A stretch of DNA of 64,000 bases from Blautia wexlerae DSM 19850. GTDB taxonomy: Bacteria > Bacillota > Clostridia > Lachnospirales > Lachnospiraceae. Below are positions 1-6,950 of this stretch, piece after piece. Made by a program: the position numbers and the translations under genes. The stretch spans positions 3,854,501 through 3,918,500 of the forward strand of contig NZ_CP102267.1 of assembly GCF_025148125.1 (NCBI RefSeq), in the 5' to 3' direction. The notes below the pieces were generated by a model. That model ran no database searches. It worked only from the letters and a program-made list of their open reading frames with translations, and was not told where the DNA came from. How positions within the stretch are numbered: the first letter of the stretch is position 1; every line of letters begins with the position of its first letter.

Positions 1-462
1 CATTGCAATAGAAGGCGCTCCATCATTTCTGGCAAATGCAGTAAATGTATAATTTGACATGAAGAATGGTGTTGCGATCAGAATAATTCTCACATAGTTT
101 CGTCCAAGTCCGATCAGTCCGGCATCTGCACCCAACAAAGCCAATGCTTTGTCCGGAATAAAGATTCCGATCAGCATAAATGGAACTGCAGCCAGTATGC
201 TCCAGGTTACTGACTGTACAAAATAATGTTCTGTATTTTTTCCTTTTGCCCTGCTTATGGCATACCTGGTAGCGGAACCAATCCCGATCATAGCCCCAAT
301 CGCATAGATCAGTCCATAAACCGGCAGGATCAAATTGAGAACTGCCAGTCCGTCAGCACCGGAATATACAGATATAAAGAAAGTATCTGCCAGAACATAA
401 ACAGAAATCCCGATCATTCCGGCAACACTCTGGGTTACATATCTGGTGAATCTTTTCAGCAT
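1..462 (-). CDS. MATE-family efflux transporter (partial, 3' end outside window)
   Basis: N-terminal 154 residues of a MATE (multidrug and toxin extrusion) membrane transporter that would exchange Na+ or H+ for organic cations or drugs. Reading the minus strand from the ATG at 462 gives MLKRFTRYVTQSVAGMIGIS, then hydrophobic helices and the MATE-typical segment FTAFARNDGAPSIAM at the window edge. The gene runs on beyond position 1, so its length is unknown. It follows the GPH symporter on the same strand after about 190 bp, in which I saw no gene or strong terminator. MATE membership is clear from the pattern; the substrate cannot be inferred. Confidence 0.85.
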   Translation of the reverse strand, partial: MLKRFTRYVTQSVAGMIGISVYVLADTFFISVYSGADGLAVLNLILPVYGLIYAIGAMIGIGSATRYAISRAKGKNTEHYFVQSVTWSILAAVPFMLIGIFIPDKALALLGADAGLIGLGRNYVRIILIATPFFMSNYTFTAFARNDGAPSIAM

Positions 463-651
463 AATACTCCGCTCCTTCGTTATATTGTCAGCATTGTCTT
501 TCTTTCATCTGCAGACTTATCTCACCATTATACCCATATAAAACAAAAATGCAACCACAAAAACTCCAGACATAAAAATCTCCTTAAGCAGATTTTTTAA
601 TGCTGTTCAAGGAGACTCTGTTGATATTCGCAATTCACTTCACGACACTCT

Positions 652-2016
652 TTATTTTACCCGATTTTTTTTCAGGTCTTCTACAATTTCATTGTAACGT
701 TTTTTATTCAGGCGATAGAAAAACAGTACAATTGCTGTCACTATCCATAAAACTCCCGGAATTGTAGTAAAGGAATGTCTCATAATACTGAGGACAGCCG
801 GATTCTGTACCTGATTTGCCACATATCCATATTTTCCAAGAAGTGCTGCAAGTAGCGCAGTTCCTATTGCCATGCCAATTTTATTTCCCAGTGACACAAA
901 TGCATATTGAAAACCATCATTCCTTAAGCCCGTTTTCCACTCTCCGTATTCTACGCAGTCGGGAATGATCGCATAGATTGCAGTGTTAAATCCAGAGAAA
1001 AAGAACTGTGTAATTCCTGCAAGTGTATAGAACGCTGCCGGTGTTTCTTTTACATTAAAGAAGAACATACAGAGCATGGAAATTCCAGTGAGGAGAGCAA
1101 AAATGGATGCAGTTCTTCCTTTATTGTTCAGTTTGCGGAATACAGGCTGGAAACATGCAGCACCGATAATGGATGGAATGATGATGCACATGGAATATGT
1201 AGTATAGTAGGATGCATTTCCCTCTACATAAGTGAAATAGTATAAAACATCTGCATTTCTTCCATAAAGTGTAAATCCGAATAACACCTGTCCGATTAAT
1301 GCCAGAATATATGGGCGGTTCTGCATCACCGCTCTTAACTGCACTTTTATGGATATTTTTTCTTTTTCCGGCATAATCACCTGCTCTTTTGTTTTTGCAA
1401 AACAGAAGAAATGACAGGCTGCAAAAATACATCCGTATATGATTGCTACCAGTAAGTATCCGATTTTAGCACTTTGACTGCCAAGTTTTCCAATCAGTGG
1501 AACTGTAATGATATTGATAATTCCAATTGCAACCATTGCAGATACTGAACGTGATGTATTAATCTTTGCACGTTCATCGATATCCTGTGTCATTGCTCCA
1601 CAAAGGGTGCCATACGGGATATTTACACAAGTATATCCAAGTACCAGCAGACAGTATGTAATTACCATATAGATAACCTTTGATCTGTCCGACCAGTCCG
1701 GATGTGCCCAGAATGTCATAATCAGAAGCACGGCCGTGATCGGAGCTGCAATGAGAAGCCATGGACGATAACGTCCCCATTTTGTTTTGGTTTTATCTGT
1801 CAGTCCACCCACGATCGGATCATTGATCGCATCCCAAAATCTCGAAAACAGCATCAGGGCAGAGACTGCTGCCATACTGATTCCGAATACGTCTGTGTAA
1901 AAAATCATGAGAAAATTACTGACGAACATCCAGCTGAAATTACATCCTACATCGCCAAATCCATATGCGATTTTACTGATCAACGGAACTTTTGCATTTT
2001 CGTTTTTACTCTCCAT
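652..2016 (-). CDS. GPH-family sugar:cation symporter (MelB-like)
   Basis: Twelve-helix permease of the glycoside-pentoside-hexuronide:cation symporter family (MFS superfamily), 454 aa. Family signs are the N-terminal KIAYGFGDVGCNFSW, the segment DAINDPIVGGLTDKTKTKWG followed by RYRPWLL, and the C-terminal GxRNDGFQYAF region. It should import a sugar, sugar alcohol or glycoside with Na+ or H+. The longest frame starts at 2061, but the ATG at 2016 has AGGAGG eight bases upstream, so I start there. It lies 113 bp downstream of the zinc dehydrogenase on the same strand, which suggests joint uptake and oxidation of one polyol or sugar under the nearby ROK regulator. Confidence 0.9.
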   Translation of the reverse strand: MESKNENAKVPLISKIAYGFGDVGCNFSWMFVSNFLMIFYTDVFGISMAAVSALMLFSRFWDAINDPIVGGLTDKTKTKWGRYRPWLLIAAPITAVLLIMTFWAHPDWSDRSKVIYMVITYCLLVLGYTCVNIPYGTLCGAMTQDIDERAKINTSRSVSAMVAIGIINIITVPLIGKLGSQSAKIGYLLVAIIYGCIFAACHFFCFAKTKEQVIMPEKEKISIKVQLRAVMQNRPYILALIGQVLFGFTLYGRNADVLYYFTYVEGNASYYTTYSMCIIIPSIIGAACFQPVFRKLNNKGRTASIFALLTGISMLCMFFFNVKETPAAFYTLAGITQFFFSGFNTAIYAIIPDCVEYGEWKTGLRNDGFQYAFVSLGNKIGMAIGTALLAALLGKYGYVANQVQNPAVLSIMRHSFTTIPGVLWIVTAIVLFFYRLNKKRYNEIVEDLKKNRVK

Positions 2017-2129
2017 AATTCCTCCTGCCTGCTGCCATCCTCCGTCTTTCCGTTTACTCATGTCTTCTCTACAGCAGTCTTTTTTATTATATCTTTGTCT
2101 TACATAATACTTATGATCAGCAGGGCATT

Positions 2130-3158
2130 TTATTTTTCCTGCACATTGATAATCACTTTCATTGTAGTCTCACGGTTATCGTCAATGTACTGGTATGCTT
2201 TCAGATAATCTTTAAATGCAAATGTTTTAGAAATCAGCGGTCTTAAATGCACTTTTCCTTCATTCACCAGTCTGATTCCGTCTACATAATCATCATGTCT
2301 GTACATCATTGTGCTCTTGATATCAAGCTCATGATCATTTGCAACTGCCAGATCAATCTCAGCCATTCCTGCAAAAACTGCAACCAGCACAATCACGCTT
2401 CCTTTTCTTGCATATTTGATTGCCTGTCCCATTGTAATGTTATTTCCTGCACAATCATAGATAACATCTGCCTTATCCGGTCCAAAGGCTTCTACCATTG
2501 CTTCCCCGAAATTTTTATTTCTTGTGTTGACACATACGTCAATTCCACACTCTTTTGCTTTTTCCAGACGAAGATCACTGACATCTGTGATCATAACTTT
2601 AGCTGCTCCCATCCCTTTTGCAGACTGCGCTACCAGATTTCCGATCGGACCGGCTCCTATCACCACAATATTCATTCCTGTTACATCGCCCATCTGTTTA
2701 ACACCATGAACAGCTACTGCCAGAGGCTCAATCATTGCGCCCTCTTCATAAGACATATCTTCCGGTATCGGTGTTACTTTTGATGCATCAACTGCAAAAT
2801 ATTCGGATGCAGTTCCTGTTGTCTGGAATCCCATTACTTTCAGCTCTTCACAGAGATTGTATTTTCCGTGACGGCATGGATAACAATGTCCACAATATAC
2901 CTGTGGCTCAATTGTTACTTTCTGTCCCACATGAAATTCTGTTACTGCATCACCTGTTTTTACCACTTCTCCTGATACTTCATGTCCCTGGGTTACCGGA
3001 TATTTTGTAAAAGGATGTTTTCCGTGATATACATGGATATCAGAACCACAGATACCAATATTCATAATCTTAACCAAAACCTGGTTGTCTTTCATCTCTG
3101 GTACGGGAACCTCTCTGAAAATAATTTCTCCTGGATTTGTCATAACCTGCTGTAACAT
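2130..3158 (-). CDS. Zinc-dependent alcohol/polyol dehydrogenase (MDR family)
   Basis: Medium-chain dehydrogenase, 342 aa, of the sorbitol, threonine and L-idonate dehydrogenase type. Catalytic zinc ligands visible are C37 (GICGSD), H59 and E60 (GHE) and E144. The structural zinc site is the four-cysteine lobe C89, C92, C95, C103. The Rossmann fold starts at VIGAGPIGNL (about 166-176). It would oxidise a secondary alcohol of a sugar alcohol or sugar acid with NAD(P)+. The start has AAGGAGG upstream. The adjacent GPH symporter and upstream ROK regulator suggest a small polyol-utilisation operon. The exact substrate cannot be told from sequence. Confidence 0.9.
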   Translation of the reverse strand: MLQQVMTNPGEIIFREVPVPEMKDNQVLVKIMNIGICGSDIHVYHGKHPFTKYPVTQGHEVSGEVVKTGDAVTEFHVGQKVTIEPQVYCGHCYPCRHGKYNLCEELKVMGFQTTGTASEYFAVDASKVTPIPEDMSYEEGAMIEPLAVAVHGVKQMGDVTGMNIVVIGAGPIGNLVAQSAKGMGAAKVMITDVSDLRLEKAKECGIDVCVNTRNKNFGEAMVEAFGPDKADVIYDCAGNNITMGQAIKYARKGSVIVLVAVFAGMAEIDLAVANDHELDIKSTMMYRHDDYVDGIRLVNEGKVHLRPLISKTFAFKDYLKAYQYIDDNRETTMKVIINVQEK

Positions 3159-3204
3159 AATATTTTCCTCCTTATTTGTTGAATGTACTTTGAACCTCTA
3201 GTTG

Positions 3205-3272
3205 TTTATTAACTTTTATTAAATGTTTTATTAAAGTAATTACATTATTATTCAAATCGCTAAATTTGTCAA
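3205..3272 (-). promoter_or_regulatory. Promoter and candidate ROK operator of the dehydrogenase-symporter operon
   Basis: On the minus strand a perfect -35 TTGACA (3267-3272) is followed after 16-17 bp by the A/T-rich -10 candidate TAATAAT (3244-3250). Downstream of the -10, three direct copies of TTTATTAA (plus-strand starts 3205, 3215, 3227) occupy the early leader, where a repressor would block transcription. ROK repressors of the XylR/NagC group bind A/T-rich sites of this kind. Assignment to the adjacent ROK gene is inference. Confidence 0.5.
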
Positions 3273-3390
3273 TAAACATTTAAAAATATTTCTCATTTCT
3301 ACCAGTTGCACAAAGTAAAGATTTTATTTTTATGCAGATGTTACTATAACACTCCTCATAATTATCTGCTGAATTCCCGCACAATAACAA

Positions 3391-3432
3391 AATACCCTGA
3401 TCACAACCTTTCTTTGTTGTAATCAGGGTATT
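3391..3432 (-). terminator. Intrinsic terminator after the ROK gene
   Basis: Inverted repeat AATACCCTGATCACAAC / GTTGTAATCAGGGTATT with a short loop. On the minus strand it is followed by a T-rich tract and lies just past the ROK stop; a T run on the plus side makes it potentially bidirectional. The rest of the 3159-3500 gap holds the operon promoter and no gene. Confidence 0.75.
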
Positions 3433-3500
3433 TTTTATATTCAGATATTTGTTTAATATGGTATATCAGCAGATCATCAGTGATTCAAGAATGCCATCGG

Positions 3501-4613
3501 CTATATCTTTCCGATAAAATCCTGCAAGAAATGCTTTGCTGCACCTACAGCTGAGGCTTCTTTCTTATAAGAACAGTTTTTCAGATATCTCAGATCATGA
3601 TCAAATCCATTATACTTCATTACTTTTTCCCCAAGAGGTATCATATAATCTGAGAGATATCCACCCATTTCACCTCCAAGAATGATATCCATATCATATG
3701 CCATGCGCAGATTTGAAATCAGAATTGCAAGATAATCAAGATACTCTTCCCATTTTTTCTCTGCCTTTTCATCATTGTTTTGAAGCAGCTGCATAAACTG
3801 TTCCACAGAATCCTTTGACTCACCAACAAGTGCGCCTGCAGCGCAATAAGCATCTGCACAACCAGATTTTCCACAATAACACTTGCGGCCCTGAGGTACA
3901 AGTATCATATGTCCAAATTCTCCGGCCTTCTGATTTTCTCCGGAAAACAAATTTCCCCCTATGCAAAATGCACCGCCAAGAGTCTGATTCAACGAAAGGT
4001 AAATTGCATTCTGATAGATGTTCATATCTTCTGCCATCATTGCCGCATTGGCATCATTTGAAAAATAAACCGGGACAGAAAATGCCTGTTCCAGGAAACT
4101 GAGACTATAGTTTTCAAGTTTCAGTGCGTGGGATTTTATCACCAGTTTCTGCTCCTGATTAATGATTCCCGGAATAGAGATTCCAACACCCAGAAGCTTT
4201 TCTTTCTGTTCTGCATCATTCATATGATCCAGAAATTTCGCCGCATAATCTGCCACCTGACTGCAATATGACATATCAGATACAAATTTCAGACGGATCC
4301 GCTCTGATTTCACAATCTCATACTTCAGATTTACCAGCACCATTCCCAGATGATTTGCAGTGATCACAATTCCCATTGCATAACGATAGGATGGATTGAT
4401 TCCAATACTTTTAGCCTTTCTTCCTCCTGTGGATTCATATTCTCCAATTTCTATTATGATACCTTTTTCCAATAAATCTTTTACATTAGACAGAACTGTT
4501 GGCATACTCAGATTCAGTTCTTTGGATATTTCCACTTTTGATGTGGATTCTCTATTTATAATATAATTTACGATTTTTGATTTCGTAGCAAATTTCTTTT
4601 CCAGTCCGCTCAT
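3501..4613 (-). CDS. ROK-family transcriptional regulator
   Basis: 370-aa ROK (repressor, ORF, kinase) regulator. An N-terminal winged helix-turn-helix (KVEISKELNLSMPTVLSNVK, about residues 22-42) precedes a sugar-kinase-like ROK domain. The zinc motif is present: GEFGH, then CYCGKSGCAD. The frame is open up to a TTG at 4718, and an ATG at 4688 lacks a ribosome site; the ATG at 4613 has AGAAGG upstream and gives a normal N-terminus, so I prefer it. It lies directly upstream of the dehydrogenase/symporter pair on the same strand and probably represses it in response to a sugar ligand. Promoter repeats near 3205-3234 are a candidate operator. Confidence 0.85.
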   Translation of the reverse strand: MSGLEKKFATKSKIVNYIINRESTSKVEISKELNLSMPTVLSNVKDLLEKGIIIEIGEYESTGGRKAKSIGINPSYRYAMGIVITANHLGMVLVNLKYEIVKSERIRLKFVSDMSYCSQVADYAAKFLDHMNDAEQKEKLLGVGISIPGIINQEQKLVIKSHALKLENYSLSFLEQAFSVPVYFSNDANAAMMAEDMNIYQNAIYLSLNQTLGGAFCIGGNLFSGENQKAGEFGHMILVPQGRKCYCGKSGCADAYCAAGALVGESKDSVEQFMQLLQNNDEKAEKKWEEYLDYLAILISNLRMAYDMDIILGGEMGGYLSDYMIPLGEKVMKYNGFDHDLRYLKNCSYKKEASAVGAAKHFLQDFIGKI

Positions 4614-4714
4614 TCTGTTTCTACCTTCTTTTATTAATGTATTTATAAAAGAATGATACCTGTTATTGTCATATTTGTAAATAGCCATTGTCTCTGCAGA
4701 GTATGTTGCTTTTT

Positions 4715-4760
4715 GCAATTGAGGCAGGGGACTTAACTTATTCAGCTGATTCAGTTAATA
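4715..4760 (+). repeat. Short interspersed repeat, GGGGACTT...GATTC.GTTAA family (copy a)
   Basis: Segment with GCAATTGAGGCAGGGGACTT and then GATTCAGTTAATA. The same pattern recurs at 33771-33810, 61321-61372 and 61801-61849, and more weakly at 9403-9447. Here it overlaps the extreme 5' end of the longest open frame of the ROK gene, which supports the downstream start chosen for that gene. It directly precedes the first copy of the 142-bp structured repeat. Confidence 0.5.
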
Positions 4761-4776
4761 TATCTACAATAACAGA

Positions 4777-4918
4777 GTTACTGTTCACTCCGTTCTCAGT
4801 AACACGCTTCGCGATGCACAGAATTTATGCTAATCGCATAAATTCGCGCTGTATGTCTCGGGATTTTGGCATGTTCATGCCAAAACACCTCGCGGGATAG
4901 TGGCGTGTGAACAGTAAC
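4777..4918. repeat. 142-bp structured palindromic repeat, copy 1
   Basis: Ends are a perfect 12-bp inverted repeat, GTTACTGTTCAC and GTGAACAGTAAC. Inside lies a hairpin with arms GAATTTATGC / GCATAAATTC, then the invariant TATGTCTCGGGA, a second hairpin TTTTGGCAT-GTTC-ATGCCAAAA, and the invariant CACCTCGCGGGATAG. The first seven bases can also pair with an internal CAGTAAC (4797-4803), giving an alternative 5' hairpin. No open reading frame. Copies 2 (4991-5133) and 3 (60141-60283) keep this architecture with changed stems. Confidence 0.85.
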
Positions 4919-4990
4919 ATAACAGATAAATTTATATCATTCTGATGAAATATTATATTTCATTTTTCACGTTAATGATATAAAATTATC

Positions 4991-5133
4991 GTAACTGTTC
5001 AGTACCTTCACAGTTACGAGCCAAAATGCATTAAAAATCACCTGCGGTGATGGCATTTTGGCTTGTATGTCTCGGGATTTTGGTACTTACGTGCCAAAAC
5101 ACCTCGCGGGATAGCAGACTACTGAATAGTTAC
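4991..5133. repeat. 142-bp structured palindromic repeat, copy 2
   Basis: Same architecture as copy 1 with different stems. Outer arms are GTAACTGTTCAGTA / TACTGAATAGTTAC, with one G-U type pair. The middle hairpin is AGCCAAAATGC / GCATTTTGGCT with inner ATCACC-TGC-GGTGAT. The third hairpin is TTTTGGTAC-TTAC-GTGCCAAAA. The unpaired segments TATGTCTCGGGA and CACCTCGCGGGATAG are unchanged. Between copies 1 and 2, GATAAATTTATATCATT (4924-4940) pairs with AATGATATAAAATTATC (4974-4990). The 4614-5219 gap contains no gene. Confidence 0.85.
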
Positions 5134-5219
5134 AAATTATTAATGTAAATATCAGGGCATATTCGAATAATCATTTCTAAACTTTTTCAAATATGCTCCG
5201 GAAAGGAACTTTTATACTA

Positions 5220-6560
5220 ATGAAAACCAAGATTCAGGATATGACCTCCGGTTCACCGGGACGGTTGATCATTCTTTTTGCAATTCCCCTGATGCTGGGA
5301 AATATCTGTCAGCAGCTTTATACAATGGTGGATACCATGGTTGTTGGCCAGGTTGCAGGTGTGGAGGCTCTTGCCGCACTGGGTGCTGTTGACTTTCTGA
5401 TGTGGGTTGTCACAGGAATATCCACAGGACTCACTCAGGGATTTTCTATTCAACTCTCCCAGTATTATGGGGCAAAGGATTTCGAAAATCTGCGTAAATC
5501 TCTGGCTCACAGTTACCGGCTGACCGCATTCATCGCAGCCGGAGTATTGATTCTCAGCCAGTCATTTGCTTCGCTGGTATTAACAGGGCTACATACACCT
5601 TCCAATATTATCGGAATGTCTCTGTTATATCTGCGCATCATTTTCTGTGGAATCCCCGCCACAGCAGCCTATAATATGTTTGCCTCTGCCCTAAGGGCTA
5701 TGGGAAACAGTAAAACACCGCTGACCGCAATGATTATCGCATCTGTGCTGAATGTCTCACTGGACATCCTTTTTGTGGCAGGCTTCGGATGGGGTGTGGC
5801 AGGAGCAGCAATCGCAACTGTGATCGCACAGAGCTTCTCCGCTGTTTACTGTTTCCTGATTTTACGCAGAATTGATATCGTTCATCTGACCAGAGCAGAT
5901 TTTATGCCTGCCTCCGGCATGAATGCCCGCCTGATGAAGCTTGGTATTCCTGTTGTATTCCAGAATATCATCATCGGTGTGGGCGGTCTGGTAGTCCAGT
6001 ATGTGATCAATGGCTACGGTTTCCTTTTTGTAGCAGGATTTACAGCTACAAACAAGCTTTATGGTCTGTTGGAAATGGCTGCTATTTCCTATGGATATGC
6101 CATCGTTACCTATGTGGGTCAGAATCTGGGAGCCAGAAAGATTGACAGGATCAGAAAAGGCGTCCGCAGCAGTATGCTGCTTTCCCTACTTACCTCACTA
6201 ATCATTTCTGCTGCCATGTTTTTATTTGGAAAAAATATTCTCTCACTTTTCATCTCAGGTGAACCGCAGCAGACACAGCAGGTACTGGCAATTGCTTTTA
6301 AATACCTTTCTATTATGGCTGCCATGCTCTGGGTTTTGTACTTTCTGTACGTGTACAGATCTGCACTTCAGGGGCTGGGAGATACCTTAATGCCTATGGT
6401 AAGTGGTATGGCTGAATTCGTCATGCGTATCAGTGCTGCACTGATTCTTCCCCATTTTATCGGACAGGACGGTATTTTCTTTGCAGAGATTGCAGCATGG
6501 AGCGGAGCCACTGTGATCTTATGCATCAGCTATTATGTACGGATGCATAAATATCATTAA
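5220..6560 (+). CDS. MATE-family efflux transporter
   Basis: 446-aa, twelve-helix MATE transporter. The N-terminal repeat has MTSGSPGRLIILFAIPLMLG and QLYTMVDTMVVGQVAG, the family's characteristic pattern; the second repeat begins near LMKLGIPVVFQNIIIGVGGL. It exports cationic drugs or metabolites using an ion gradient, substrate unknown. The frame is open from 5193, but the ATG at 5220 has an AAAGGAA ribosome site and starts at MKTKIQDMTSG, normal for the family. It is a single gene closed by a strong hairpin terminator, with the two structured repeat copies directly upstream. It is separate from the decayed MATE copy just downstream on the other strand. Confidence 0.92.
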   Translation: MKTKIQDMTSGSPGRLIILFAIPLMLGNICQQLYTMVDTMVVGQVAGVEALAALGAVDFLMWVVTGISTGLTQGFSIQLSQYYGAKDFENLRKSLAHSYRLTAFIAAGVLILSQSFASLVLTGLHTPSNIIGMSLLYLRIIFCGIPATAAYNMFASALRAMGNSKTPLTAMIIASVLNVSLDILFVAGFGWGVAGAAIATVIAQSFSAVYCFLILRRIDIVHLTRADFMPASGMNARLMKLGIPVVFQNIIIGVGGLVVQYVINGYGFLFVAGFTATNKLYGLLEMAAISYGYAIVTYVGQNLGARKIDRIRKGVRSSMLLSLLTSLIISAAMFLFGKNILSLFISGEPQQTQQVLAIAFKYLSIMAAMLWVLYFLYVYRSALQGLGDTLMPMVSGMAEFVMRISAALILPHFIGQDGIFFAEIAAWSGATVILCISYYVRMHKYH

Positions 6561-6566
6561 AACAAA

Positions 6567-6605
6567 ACAGGCACATAGTCCCGGATATCCGGTATATGTG
6601 CCTGT
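6567..6605 (+). terminator. Hairpin terminator shared by convergent MATE gene and MATE remnant
   Basis: ACAGGCACAT and ATGTGCCTGT arms enclose a second small palindrome CCGGATATCCGG. It lies seven bases after the plus-strand MATE stop and 14 bases before the minus-strand remnant's stop. Confidence 0.65.
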
Positions 6606-6618
6606 GAAGCGTGTAAAA

Positions 6619-6914
6619 TTATGTAAGATTCTTAATCCATTTATATTTCTTATAATGTTTATAGACCACCAGCAGTTTAATGATCTCGTCCAGATTGAGT
6701 ACAAAGTAGACAACCATAACCGGCAGTTTCAGGATAAATGCGCAGATTCCTCCCAGAGGAACAGTGATACAGCTGACATGGCATCCTGGCTTAACTTTCC
6801 CAGCATGATCGCATCACATGCTCCGACCAGGGCTGTCATGAACTGCTGAAGTGCGATCGGAAGTGCCAGCCTGACTATTTCTTTTCTTAAACTTCGTTTA
6901 CGCTCATCCATCAT
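6619..6914 (-). pseudogene. Decayed MATE transporter with large internal deletion
   Basis: From the ATG at 6914, with ribosome site AGGAGC, the first ~47 codons encode a MATE N-terminus (RLALPIALQQFMTALVGACD). The frame then breaks at about 6730. In another frame the C-terminus of a MATE protein follows directly (AFILKLPVMVVYFVLNLDEI ... KYKWIKNLT), with stop at 6619-6621. About 350 residues from the middle are missing, so this is a remnant fusing head and tail. It sits immediately downstream of the GH3 gene on the same strand and was probably once its operon partner. Confidence 0.8.
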
Positions 6915-6950
6915 CTTTTTTGCTCCTGTATAAAATATTAGTGATACTCA

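Noticed and set aside
4600-5140. CRISPR array, because of two similar units in tandem
   Set aside because: Only two ~142-bp units with diverged stems, no short regular repeats or spacers, and no cas genes in the window.
5193-5219. Upstream ATG of the MATE gene at 5193
   Set aside because: No ribosome site there, while AAAGGAA precedes the ATG at 5220 and the protein then begins as the family normally does.
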